A stretch of 64,000 nucleotides of DNA from Cloacibacillus sp. An23 (GTDB lineage: Bacteria; Synergistota; Synergistia; Synergistales; Synergistaceae). Below the pieces are notes generated by a model. It worked only from the letters and a program-made list of their open reading frames with translations. It was not told the origin of the DNA and did no database searches. The stretch is taken from positions 62,001 through 126,000 of the forward strand of contig NZ_NFJQ01000006.1 of assembly GCF_002159945.1 (NCBI RefSeq), in the 5' to 3' direction. The position numbers and the translations under genes are program-made. Shown here one piece after another: positions 24,962 through 31,759 of this stretch; the first letter of the stretch is position 1, and every line of letters starts with the position of its first letter.

Positions 24962-25273
24962 ATGATTAGTAAGCTTCTGAAAAAATTTGGAAAGATAGTC
25001 GCGCTTGCTGCGATCGCGGCGACGGTAGCGGGAAGCTCTGCGGCTCTGGCGGCCCCCGGGCCGGGGCACGGCCCGATGAGACCGGGCCCAGCGATGCACG
25101 CGCCGGGCCCTGGGCCGCACACGCCTCCTCCGCCCAAGCCGGCTCCGAGACCGCCGAGGCCGGTTCCGCCTCCGCCTCCCGCTCCGCATCACGGCGGCTC
25201 CGGCGGCTTCGTGACGGGCGCCGTGATAGGCGCGGTACTCGGTACGGTCGTAGGGAGCGCGCTGAACAACTAG
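24962..25273 (+). CDS. Exported proline-rich protein with glycine-zipper C-terminus (array member 2)
   Basis: This 103-aa protein has a signal peptide (MISKLLKKFGKIVALAAIAAT, cleavage near ALAAPGPG), a short Pro/Gly/His-rich middle (PPPPKPAPRPP, PPPPPAPHH), and a hydrophobic C-terminus GGFVTGAVIGAVLGTVVGSALNN. The GxxxG-type spacing could make a membrane-inserting or oligomerising helix. GAGG lies 9 nt before the ATG. The signal region is plainly paralogous to the other array members. Function unknown. Confidence 0.75.
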   Translation: MISKLLKKFGKIVALAAIAATVAGSSAALAAPGPGHGPMRPGPAMHAPGPGPHTPPPPKPAPRPPRPVPPPPPAPHHGGSGGFVTGAVIGAVLGTVVGSALNN

Positions 25274-25280
25274 GCGGACC

Positions 25281-25310
25281 GGCCGGGCCGAAAAGGCCCG
25301 GCCTCTTTCC
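25281..25310 (+). terminator. Terminator after array member 2
   Basis: A 9-bp GC stem GGCCGGGCC/GGCCCGGCC with loop GAAAA is followed by a T-rich stretch. It separates members 1-2 from members 3-5. Confidence 0.8.
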
Positions 25311-25329
25311 TACGCTACGTGGAGTTGGC

Positions 25330-25357
25330 TTAAACTCATGACTGCATTTTCTATAAT
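25330..25357 (+). promoter_or_regulatory. Candidate promoter for array member 3
   Basis: TTAAAC (25330-25335) and TATAAT (25352-25357) are spaced 16 bp in an AT-rich region (25330-25470) that encodes nothing. An inverted repeat AGATAA...TTATCT follows the -10. Confidence 0.5.
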
Positions 25358-25514
25358 ATTTTACAGATAAGATTTTTATAATTTATCTTTTAGTGCCAAT
25401 ATTTTATATTTTTCACTTAAAATTCATGAAAACTGCATGAAATAATCGCGCTCGGATGCTATCATGTGGAACGGAAAGGTTTTTTTACTCTATTAAGAGA
25501 ACGGAGTGAACCGC

Positions 25515-26294
25515 ATGAGTGAATGTCTTTTGAAAAAATTTACCCGTATGGCCGCGCTCGTTACGGCGATCGCGATGACGGCGGGCGCAGGCGCGTATGC
25601 GGCGCCGGGACAACCGCAGGAAAATCAACGGCAGGAAAGGCCGCAGCCGCAGCGCCCCGGACAGCCCGGAAACCAGAAGCCGGGCCAGCAAAAACCCGGA
25701 CAGCCCGGAAACCAGAAGCCGGGCCAGCAGAAACCCGGACAGCCCGGCAGCCAGAAACCCGGCCAGCAGAAACCCGGACAGCCCGGCAGCCAGAAGCTGG
25801 GCCAGCAAAAGCCCGGACAGCCCGGCAGCCAGAAGCCGGGCCAACAGAAACCCGGACAGCCCGGCAGCCAGAAGCCGGGCCAGCAAAAGCCCGGACAGCC
25901 CGGAAACCAGAAGCCGGGCCAGCAGAAACCCGGTCAGCCCGGCAGCCAGAAACCGGGACAGCCGAAGCCAGGACAGCCAGGAAACCATAAGCCGGGGCAG
26001 CAGAGACCGGAAAATCACGGAGTGAACAAGCCTGCGCCTAAGCCAGCGCCGCAGCATACCGGGCCGGCTCCGAGCAGACCGGCTCCGCATCCCGCGCCGT
26101 CCAAGCCGGCCCCGACGCCGCCGAAGCCAGTCCCCCCGCAGCCGGCGCCTCCGGCTCCATATCATGACGGCGGCTATTACTACGACAACGACGATGATGA
26201 CAGCGACGGCGATTTCATCAAGGGGGCCCTTATAGGGGCGATTCTGGGGGTTGTGGTCAACAACGTGATCAGCAACAGCAACAGCGGAAACTAA
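25515..26294 (+). CDS. Exported Gln/Pro/Gly/Lys repeat protein with glycine-zipper C-terminus (array member 3)
   Basis: This 259-aa protein has a signal peptide (MSECLLKKFTRMAALVTAIAM, cleavage near AYAAPGQ), then eight near-perfect 13-residue repeats of the form (N/S)QKPGQQKPGQPG (about residues 53-156), a Pro/Ala/Lys segment, an acidic-aromatic spacer (YYYDNDDDDSDGD), and the hydrophobic tail FIKGALIGAILGVVVNNVI. The ATG at 25515 has GGAG 8 nt upstream; GTG at 25506 is less likely. The highly basic extended region followed by an acidic patch is notable. Function unknown; likely envelope-associated. Confidence 0.77.
   Translation: MSECLLKKFTRMAALVTAIAMTAGAGAYAAPGQPQENQRQERPQPQRPGQPGNQKPGQQKPGQPGNQKPGQQKPGQPGSQKPGQQKPGQPGSQKLGQQKPGQPGSQKPGQQKPGQPGSQKPGQQKPGQPGNQKPGQQKPGQPGSQKPGQPKPGQPGNHKPGQQRPENHGVNKPAPKPAPQHTGPAPSRPAPHPAPSKPAPTPPKPVPPQPAPPAPYHDGGYYYDNDDDDSDGDFIKGALIGAILGVVVNNVISNSNSGN
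25671..25982 (+). repeat. 39-bp tandem repeat, eight copies
   Basis: Eight 39-bp units encode 13-residue repeats, all in frame; a ninth, degenerate unit follows. Differences are mostly Asn/Ser at position 1 and single substitutions (one unit has KLGQ). Such an array can expand or contract without a frameshift. Confidence 0.9.
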
Positions 26295-26527
26295 GGGACG
26301 GCGCGCGCTCTTCTATCTATGGAAGTCCGCAGAGAGTGCGAGCGGTTATGCTCGTGGCAAAAGCGCGTATCCGGCGTTTAGGGAAACGCGCGCCCGCCGT
26401 TATTGTTATTCTGAACCGCGCGTCCGTGCTCTGAAAACGGCTCGCAATCTGCCTGAGTATTCGCGCGGGTAACCCGTGACTTAAAATCTGCCGCTCTGAA
26501 TAGGGCGGCAAGAATGGAGTGATGTGT

Positions 26528-26899
26528 ATGAAAGAAAGCTTTTTCAAGAAAACTGGACGCCTGACCGCCGCGATCGCGGCGGCTGCGATGGTGGCCGGAG
26601 TGTCCGCGGCCTACGCCGCGCCGCCGCCTCCGCCGAAACCTGCGCCCGCCCCGCAGAAGCCGGCTCCTAAGCCTGCGCCCAAGCCGGCCCCTAAACCGGC
26701 CCCGAAGCCTGCGCCCAAGCCGGCCCCTAAACCGGCCCCGAAGCCTGCGCCCAAGCCGGCCCCTAAACCGGCCCCGAAGCCTGCGCCCAAACCGGCTCCC
26801 AAGCCCGCTCCGAAGCCCGCGCCCAAACCTGCCCCGAAACCCGGCCCGCAGCACCCGGCGCCGACCCCGAACCATCCGGGCCCTGCCCCTCATAAGTAA
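26528..26899 (+). CDS. Exported (Lys-Pro-Ala-Pro)n protein (array member 4)
   Basis: This 123-aa protein has a signal peptide (MKESFFKKTGRLTAAIAAAAM, cleavage near AYAAPPPP) followed by about 16 KPAP tetrapeptides and a tail rich in Pro, His and Gly. It lacks the glycine-zipper C-terminus. Such Lys-Pro-Ala-Pro stretches are rigid, extended, periplasm-spanning segments in TonB-like proteins, but no TonB domain or membrane anchor beyond the signal is present. ATG at 26528 has GGAG 8 nt upstream. The gap 26295-26527 holds no gene that I can see. Confidence 0.75.
   Translation: MKESFFKKTGRLTAAIAAAAMVAGVSAAYAAPPPPPKPAPAPQKPAPKPAPKPAPKPAPKPAPKPAPKPAPKPAPKPAPKPAPKPAPKPAPKPAPKPAPKPAPKPGPQHPAPTPNHPGPAPHK
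26672..26779 (+). repeat. 36-bp perfect tandem repeat, three copies
   Basis: Three identical 36-bp units (starts 26672, 26708, 26744) each encode three KPAP tetrapeptides. Identity at every third codon base implies very recent duplication or gene conversion. Confidence 0.93.
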
Positions 26900-26975
26900 A
26901 ACGCAGGCGGCGGCCTATGACCGCCGCTTACGGATTTTGTCGGAATCGTAAGAAAAGGAAACGGTGATTTTGTAT

Positions 26976-27344
26976 ATGAAGGAAAGCTTTTTGAAAAAAT
27001 GCGGACGCGCGACGGCTTTGTTCGTCGCAGTTACGATGATGACGGGGATTTCCGCAGCCGCCTTCGCGGCTCCGGGACAGCCGCCGAGAGAGCCGGGCCC
27101 CGGGCCTCAGCAGCCAGGCCCGCAGAAACCAGGACAGCCCGGGCAGCCGGGCAAGCCGGGGCCGCAGAAGCCGGGGCCGGCGCCTCAGCCCGCTCCCGCT
27201 CCGAAGCCGGCTCCCCAGCCCGCGCCGCCGCAGCCGGCCCCTCCCGCGCCCCGCTATTATGACAAGGACGACAATGACGATTTCGTAAAGGGCGCGCTCA
27301 CGGGAGCCGTGCTCGGGGTAGTCATCGACCGGGTAATAAAATAA
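26976..27344 (+). CDS. Exported proline-rich protein with glycine-zipper C-terminus (array member 5)
   Basis: This 122-aa protein has a signal peptide (MKESFLKKCGRATALFVAVTM, cleavage near AFAAPGQP), a Pro/Gly/Gln-rich middle (QKPGQPGQPGKPGPQKPG then PAPQPAPPQP), an acidic spacer (YYDKDDNDD) and tail FVKGALTGAVLGVVIDRVIK. Its order of segments equals that of array member 3 with a shorter repeat. ATG at 26976 has GGTGA 8 nt upstream. It is 16 bp upstream of the next exported protein and likely co-transcribed with it. Function unknown. Confidence 0.76.
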   Translation: MKESFLKKCGRATALFVAVTMMTGISAAAFAAPGQPPREPGPGPQQPGPQKPGQPGQPGKPGPQKPGPAPQPAPAPKPAPQPAPPQPAPPAPRYYDKDDNDDFVKGALTGAVLGVVIDRVIK

Positions 27345-27360
27345 AGGAGGATATCCAAAT

Positions 27361-27789
27361 ATGGGCAGATTCGTCAGCATATTCGCCGCTCTCGCGCTCG
27401 TGCTCTGCGCATCGGCTTCGGCCTTCGCCGAAAACTACGTCGAGATAGACCGCCACGGCACCAACATCGTCTACATAGACACCGACTCCATCGTAGACGA
27501 GGGAAGCTACGTGACCGCGGTCTCGAAGGTCGCCATCCGGACGAAGGAGGCTCGCGAGCAGTTCAAAGAGCGCAGCGGCGTAGAAGCGAACTATCTCTAC
27601 CTCACCTTCGCCTATAAAAAGGACGCGAAGCAGGATCAGTTCCTCTCCGCGCGCGCCGTCTACGGCATAGAGGAGACCGGCGCCCAGAGCCGCGAATTCT
27701 CGGACGAGCACTGGCGCGACATCCCGAAGGACTCCCTCGGCGAAAAAACGCACGACTGGGTGATAAACTACGCGGCGCAGCAGAAATAA
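27361..27789 (+). CDS. Exported protein of unknown function after the proline-rich array
   Basis: This 142-aa protein has a signal peptide (MGRFVSIFAALALVLCASASAFA) and a compact mature domain beginning ENYVEIDRHGTNIVYIDTDSI and ending SLGEKTHDWVINYAAQQK. The pattern (alternating beta strands, Trp-x-x-Ile-Pro near the end) resembles small periplasmic or surface-adhesin-E-like proteins, but I cannot assign a family. GGAGG lies 10 nt before the ATG. It is unlike the preceding five proteins in composition, and its close spacing to array member 5 suggests a shared role. Confidence 0.75.
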   Translation: MGRFVSIFAALALVLCASASAFAENYVEIDRHGTNIVYIDTDSIVDEGSYVTAVSKVAIRTKEAREQFKERSGVEANYLYLTFAYKKDAKQDQFLSARAVYGIEETGAQSREFSDEHWRDIPKDSLGEKTHDWVINYAAQQK

Positions 27790-27827
27790 CGCCGCCTCCC
27801 GCAAACGAAATAACAAACGCCGGCCCC

Positions 27828-27864
27828 GCCGGGCTTTGGAATTCCATCCGAAGCCCGGCTTTTT
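27828..27864 (+). terminator. Terminator after the exported-protein array
   Basis: A 9-bp stem GCCGGGCTT/AAGCCCGGC (loop 14 nt) is followed by five Ts. Confidence 0.92.
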
Positions 27865-27971
27865 CATGCGCGCGCGGCAAACTGAGGGGCCGCCGGCCGT
27901 TTCGTAAGCGTCGGCTTATCTTATCGTTTCATATCTGTATTCTACGAAGCGTGAAAAATTGCCTTAAACAC

Positions 27972-28003
27972 TTGACTATACATAAATGTTAGCATAAACT
28001 AAC
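27972..28003 (+). promoter_or_regulatory. feo promoter with overlapping inverted repeat
   Basis: TTGACT (27972-27977), 17 bp, TAAACT (27995-28000). A perfect inverted repeat GTTAG-CATAAA-CTAAC (27988-28003) covers the -10. Its first 13 bases differ by two substitutions from the box at the DtxR-family gene (13208-13220), so it is a candidate iron-regulator operator. Confidence 0.5.
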
Positions 28004-28075
28004 GCCAAGAGCGGATTAGAGGCCGCTAACACAACGTGCGCCTGCACCGGGCGCGGAGAAGTGGGATGATGTGAA

Positions 28076-28288
28076 ATGATGCCGCTGACGCTCGCGGGAA
28101 TCGGCGAGAAAAACGTAATAGGAAGAGTCGGGGGAAGCGAGGATACGAGAAGATTCCTCGGCAACCTCGGAATAATCACAGGCGCTGAAATCACGGTAAT
28201 TTCGGCAATCGGGGGAAACGTCATTGTGAACGTCAAGGACTCGCGCGTTGCGATAAACGAGGACATGGCGCGCCACATACTGATATAG
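28076..28288 (+). CDS. feoA: FeoA family protein (first copy)
   Basis: This is a 70-aa SH3-like FeoA domain protein (GEKNVIGRVGGSEDTRRFLGNLGIITGAEITVIS...VINEDMARHILI pattern, residues 10-70). FeoA is a cytoplasmic partner of the ferrous-iron permease FeoB. Two adjacent ATGs (28076 and 28079) follow a weak SD. It is the first gene of the feo operon, just downstream of a promoter with a candidate iron box. Confidence 0.9.
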   Translation: MMPLTLAGIGEKNVIGRVGGSEDTRRFLGNLGIITGAEITVISAIGGNVIVNVKDSRVAINEDMARHILI

Positions 28289-28343
28289 CCCGTTGTATTC
28301 ATAAATATTTGTCCTACGGCTTTTACTGAAAGGAGACGGAACT

Positions 28344-28562
28344 ATGACTTTAGGCGAAGCGCAGGTCGGAAGCACGGTCGTCGTGACGAAGATCGAAGGA
28401 GACGGAGCGTATAAGCGCCGCATCATGGATATGGGTATCACCAAGGGTACGGAGCTTTACATACGCAAGGTCGCCCCGCTCGGAGACCCCGTAGAGATAA
28501 CGGTCAGAGGCTACGAGCTCTCGGTAAGGAAGAACGACGCGCAGTGCGTGCAGGTGAGGTAG
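28344..28562 (+). CDS. feoA: FeoA family protein (second copy)
   Basis: This 72-aa FeoA domain protein reads TLGEAQVGSTVVVTKIEG, MDMGITKGTELYIRKVAPLGDP and ends VRKNDAQCVQV, the more canonical FeoA of the pair. AAGGAG precedes the ATG. Two separate FeoA genes ahead of FeoB are common in anaerobes. Confidence 0.93.
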   Translation: MTLGEAQVGSTVVVTKIEGDGAYKRRIMDMGITKGTELYIRKVAPLGDPVEITVRGYELSVRKNDAQCVQVR

Positions 28563-28613
28563 CCTGCGGAATTTTGGAACCAACAGAGGAATTATCCCAA
28601 GGAGGTAACTGAA

Positions 28614-30800
28614 ATGGCCATGAGATTCGCTCTTGCCGGCAACCCGAACTGCGGCAAGACTACCATGTTCAACGCCATGACCGGGGCCAACCAGTACGTA
28701 GGCAACTGGCCCGGGGTCACGGTGGAAAAGAAAGAGGGACGCCTGAAAAGCGTAAAAACAGGCGAGGAAATCGTTATAACGGATCTTCCGGGTATTTATT
28801 CTCTCTCTCCCTATACGCTTGAAGAGGTCGTCAGCCGCGACTATCTTCTGAAGGACGCCCCCGACGTCATCATCAACCTCGTGGACGCGACGAACATCGA
28901 GAGAAACCTTTATCTCACGACGCAGCTCATCGAGACGGGCATTCCCGTCGTCATAGCGCTCAACATGTCCGACCTGCTCGCGAAGCGCGGCATCAAAGTG
29001 GACACGGAGCGCCTCTCGATGCTTCTCAACTGCCCCGTGGTGGAGACCTCGGCGCTTAAGGAGACCGGCCTCGACGCGCTCGTCAAAGAGGCCGTCAAAG
29101 TCGCGAGGGAGACGGACGCCGACCTTCCGCGCGAGATATTCTCCAAGGAGATGGAAAAGGCCGTCGCCGAAGTCAAGGCCGTGCTGCCCGAATCCGTCAC
29201 CGAGGGCAAAAAGCGCTGGTACGCCGTCAAACTTCTCGAAAACGACAGCAAGGTCGTCGAGAGCATGAAGCTCTCCGCGAAGGGCGAAGAAGTCCTCGCC
29301 GCCGCGAGAAAAGAGCTCGAAGAGAAGCACGACGACGACATGGAGAGCATCGTCACCGACGAACGCTACAAATTCATACAGAAAATAGTCTCCACCGCGG
29401 TCAAAAAAGGCAAAGAGCAGATGACCGCCTCCGACAAGATAGACCAGATAGTCACGAACCGCGTGCTCGGCATCCCGATATTCATGGCCGTCATGTTCGT
29501 GGTCTACTACATATCCGTCACGACGGTCGGGACGTGGGTCACCGACTGGACGAACGACACCTTCGTCGGCTGGGTGCAGGAGCAGGCCGGCGGCATTCTT
29601 GAATCCGCCGGCGCCGGCGACCTCGTCATGAGCCTCGTCGTCGACGGCATCATCGGCGGCGTCGGAGCGGTGCTCGGCTTCGTGCCGCAGATGGCGATAC
29701 TCTTCCTCTTCCTCTCGATACTCGAAGACTGCGGCTACATGGTGCGCATCGCATTCGTAATGGACCGCGTCTTCCGCCACTTCGGCCTCTCCGGCAAGAG
29801 CTTCATCCCGCTGCTCATCTCCTCCGGCTGCGGCATCCCCGGCATAATGGCCTCGCGCACCATCGAACAGGATAACGACCGCCGCCTCACGATAATGACG
29901 GCGACCTTCATCCCCTGCGGAGCCAAGCTGCCCGTCATCGCGCTCATGGGCGGAGTTATAGCCAGCTACGCCACCGGCAGCTACGAGGCCGGCGGAGTCA
30001 TCGCGCCGCTGATGTTCTTTATCGGAATCGCAGCGGTGCTCTGCTCGGCGATAATGCTCAAGAAAACCGCGCCGTTCTCCGGCAAGCCCGCGCCCTTCGT
30101 CATGGAGCTGCCGCAGTACCACGTCCCGTCGGCCAAGACGGTCCTGCTCCACGTCTGGGAGCGCCTTAAAGGCTTCATCGTCAAAGCCGGAACGATACTC
30201 TTCGTAGCCTGCGTGGTAATGTGGTTCCTTGGCGGCTTCGGCTTCGGCGAAGATGGCTTTGGAATGGTCGAAGACAGCTCGGCCAGCATCCTCGCGGTGA
30301 TAGGCGGAGCCATAGCGCCGCTCTTTGCGCCGCTCGGCTTCGGCAACTGGCAGTCCGTCGCGGCCTCCATCTCGGGCTTCACCGCCAAGGAGGCCATAGT
30401 CTCCACGATGGGCGTCCTCGCCAACGTAACGGGCGACGTCGAAGACGCGGTGACCGTGGCCGAAGCGGTGGCGGCGTGGTTCCCGAGCACGCTCGCGGCC
30501 TTCAGCTTCCTGCTCTTCAACATGCTCGACTCGCCCTGCCTCGCTGCGATAGCGACGATGGCGCAGCAGATGCAGAGCCGCAAATGGTTCTGGTTCGCAA
30601 TACTCTTCCAGAACATATTCTCCTACCTCGTATGCCTCTGCGTCTACCAGCTCGGCACCTTCTTCATGGGCGGCGGCTTCACCGCGTGGACCGGAATCGC
30701 GCTCGTAGTCGCGCTCTTCCTGCTCTACATGCTCTTCAGGCCCGACCCCTACAAGAACCAGCGCGTCTACTCCAAGCGCTCCGTACAGCAGGCCGCGTAG
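28614..30800 (+). CDS. feoB: Ferrous iron transport protein FeoB
   Basis: This 728-aa inner-membrane Fe2+ permease has an N-terminal G domain: GNPNCGKTTMFN (G1), ITDLPGIYSLS (G3), ALNMSDLL (G4-like), then a GDI-like helical region and about ten transmembrane segments with gate motifs CGYMVRIAFVMDR, SSGCGIPGIMASRT and IPCGAKLPVI. AAGGAGG precedes the ATG. It sits in an operon with two FeoA and three small proteins. Confidence 0.97.
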   Translation: MAMRFALAGNPNCGKTTMFNAMTGANQYVGNWPGVTVEKKEGRLKSVKTGEEIVITDLPGIYSLSPYTLEEVVSRDYLLKDAPDVIINLVDATNIERNLYLTTQLIETGIPVVIALNMSDLLAKRGIKVDTERLSMLLNCPVVETSALKETGLDALVKEAVKVARETDADLPREIFSKEMEKAVAEVKAVLPESVTEGKKRWYAVKLLENDSKVVESMKLSAKGEEVLAAARKELEEKHDDDMESIVTDERYKFIQKIVSTAVKKGKEQMTASDKIDQIVTNRVLGIPIFMAVMFVVYYISVTTVGTWVTDWTNDTFVGWVQEQAGGILESAGAGDLVMSLVVDGIIGGVGAVLGFVPQMAILFLFLSILEDCGYMVRIAFVMDRVFRHFGLSGKSFIPLLISSGCGIPGIMASRTIEQDNDRRLTIMTATFIPCGAKLPVIALMGGVIASYATGSYEAGGVIAPLMFFIGIAAVLCSAIMLKKTAPFSGKPAPFVMELPQYHVPSAKTVLLHVWERLKGFIVKAGTILFVACVVMWFLGGFGFGEDGFGMVEDSSASILAVIGGAIAPLFAPLGFGNWQSVAASISGFTAKEAIVSTMGVLANVTGDVEDAVTVAEAVAAWFPSTLAAFSFLLFNMLDSPCLAAIATMAQQMQSRKWFWFAILFQNIFSYLVCLCVYQLGTFFMGGGFTAWTGIALVVALFLLYMLFRPDPYKNQRVYSKRSVQQAA

Positions 30801-30824
30801 AAACGGTATAATAGACCAAAACAC

Positions 30825-30859
30825 GCGGAGCCGGGTACGCGACAAGTATCCGGCTCCGC
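30825..30859 (+). other. Hairpin between feoB and its small accessory genes
   Basis: A 10-bp stem GCGGAGCCGG/CCGGCTCCGC with a 15-nt loop lies after feoB, without a T run. A TATAAT at 30807-30812 could be an internal promoter. The hairpin may tune expression of the small genes. Confidence 0.5.
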
Positions 30860-30881
30860 CCTTAGAAAGGGGAGACGATCC

Positions 30882-31070
30882 GTGAAAGCCGACATCATAA
30901 TCCTGGCCGTCATAGCCGCCTACTGCGTATACGTCGTCGTGCGGCGCCTCCGCAAATCGAAAGAGGGCGGCCCGTGCTGCGGCTGCGGCGGAGGCTGCTC
31001 CGGCTGCGGACATTCCTGCGCCGGCCGCTGCAGTTACGAAAACCTCTTCAAAGAAGAAAAGAAGGACTGA
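30882..31070 (+). CDS. FeoB-associated Cys-rich membrane protein
   Basis: This is a 62-aa protein with one N-terminal transmembrane helix (ADIIILAVIAAYCVYVVV), a basic stop-transfer segment and a Cys-rich cytosolic tail (GGPCCGCGGGCSGCGHSC then CSYENLF). It matches the FeoB-associated Cys-rich family found downstream of feoB; a role as iron-handling partner is presumed. GTG start with a GGGGAG SD. Confidence 0.88.
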   Translation: MKADIIILAVIAAYCVYVVVRRLRKSKEGGPCCGCGGGCSGCGHSCAGRCSYENLFKEEKKD

Positions 31071-31073
31071 AAA

Positions 31074-31193
31074 ATGGGAGACTCCACAGGCTCGATGTTC
31101 TACGCCTTCGGGGTGTTCCTCGCGATATACTTCCTGGCGGTCGCCGTCTACTACGGACACAAGTTCGTCAGCGGCAAACTGCGCAGAAAATGA
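31074..31193 (+). CDS. 39-aa single-pass membrane peptide in the feo operon
   Basis: MGDSTGSMFYAFGVFLAIYF continues with LAVAVYYGHKF and a basic end (SGKLRRK). It has one predicted helix and no cysteines. It starts 3 bp after the preceding stop, so translation is probably coupled. I do not recognise the family; its position suggests a small FeoB-complex component. Confidence 0.7.
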   Translation: MGDSTGSMFYAFGVFLAIYFLAVAVYYGHKFVSGKLRRK

Positions 31194-31228
31194 TACAGGC
31201 GTAAAAACGCAAAAAAGGAGATGCCTCA

Positions 31229-31594
31229 ATGGTAGACGCCGTAATACTGGCGCTGGTGGCCGCGCTTATGTTCTTCGCCGTGCGCGGCGCGATAAAACAC
31301 TTCAGGGGCGAAAGCCCATGCTGCGGAGGCGGCGGCTCAGGCCTCGCGCCCGCGGCCGAAAAACGCCTCGAAAACCACGCGATAGGCAAAAAGACAGTGA
31401 AAATATCCGGCATGCACTGCGACCACTGCGTCCGTAGTGTGACCGAAGCGATAAACAAAATCGACGGCGCGTCCGCGAAAGTCAGCCTCAAAAACGAAAT
31501 CGCCGTAGTCTCCTACGACCGCCCCGTCCCCGACGAGGCGATACGCCGCGCAGTAGAAGAGGCGGGGTTTGAAGTCGTCTCGATAAAGGCGTAA
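31229..31594 (+). CDS. FeoB-associated membrane segment fused to a heavy-metal-associated domain
   Basis: In 121 aa, residues 1-35 repeat the FeoB-associated layout (transmembrane helix VDAVILALVAALMFFAV, basic segment, SPCCGGGGSG), and residues about 52-121 are a ferredoxin-like HMA domain with the metal motif GMHCDHC and SYDRPVPDEAIRRAVEEAGFEVVSI. The HMA fold is normally a Cu(I) or other soft-metal carrier; finding it tethered in a feo operon is unusual. GGAG precedes the ATG. Confidence 0.88.
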   Translation: MVDAVILALVAALMFFAVRGAIKHFRGESPCCGGGGSGLAPAAEKRLENHAIGKKTVKISGMHCDHCVRSVTEAINKIDGASAKVSLKNEIAVVSYDRPVPDEAIRRAVEEAGFEVVSIKA

Positions 31595-31638
31595 AACGCA
31601 AAGTGCTGCAACGCGCGGCGGAGCGGATGAAACGCTTT

Positions 31639-31662
31639 GCCGCGCCGTTTTTTCGGCGCGGC
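31639..31662 (+). terminator. Terminator-like structure after the feo operon
   Basis: GCCGCGCCG/CGGCGCGGC with a six-T loop is enclosed by a GGAGCGG (31620-31626)/CCGCTCC (31675-31681) stem, then a T-rich stretch. The compound fold is likely to end the feo transcript. Confidence 0.6.
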
Positions 31663-31715
31663 TCGTCTTTGGGGCCGCTCCAAACGTTTTATAAAAAATG
31701 ATAATTCATTACCAC

Positions 31716-31750
31716 TTGACCGGATTGCCGTTGAGTGGTATATTTTTACC
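31716..31750 (+). promoter_or_regulatory. Promoter of the solitary methylase gene, with recurrent box
   Basis: TTGACC (31716-31721), 17 bp, TATATT (31739-31744), with TG one base before the -10. AGTGGTATATTTTTACC (31734-31750) is nearly identical to the box at 1529-1546. The start codon at 31760 is about 9 nt from the predicted transcription start and has no SD. Confidence 0.65.
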
Positions 31751-31759
31751 GTTAGATGA

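Noticed and set aside
25671-25982. Regular repeats considered as a CRISPR array
   Set aside because: The units abut directly with no unique spacers and encode protein repeats in frame; no cas genes are nearby.
25485-26165. Leu/Gly/Arg-rich minus-strand frame opposite array member 3
   Set aside because: It is the antisense translation of the 39-bp repeats; no SD, and the plus-strand protein has a clear signal peptide.
26528-26899. TonB assignment for the KPAP protein
   Set aside because: There is no TonB C-terminal domain or uncleaved membrane anchor, only the proline-rich segment.
28350-31229. 959-codon minus-strand frame opposite feoB
   Set aside because: It covers several well-identified feo genes in antisense and shows no motif.
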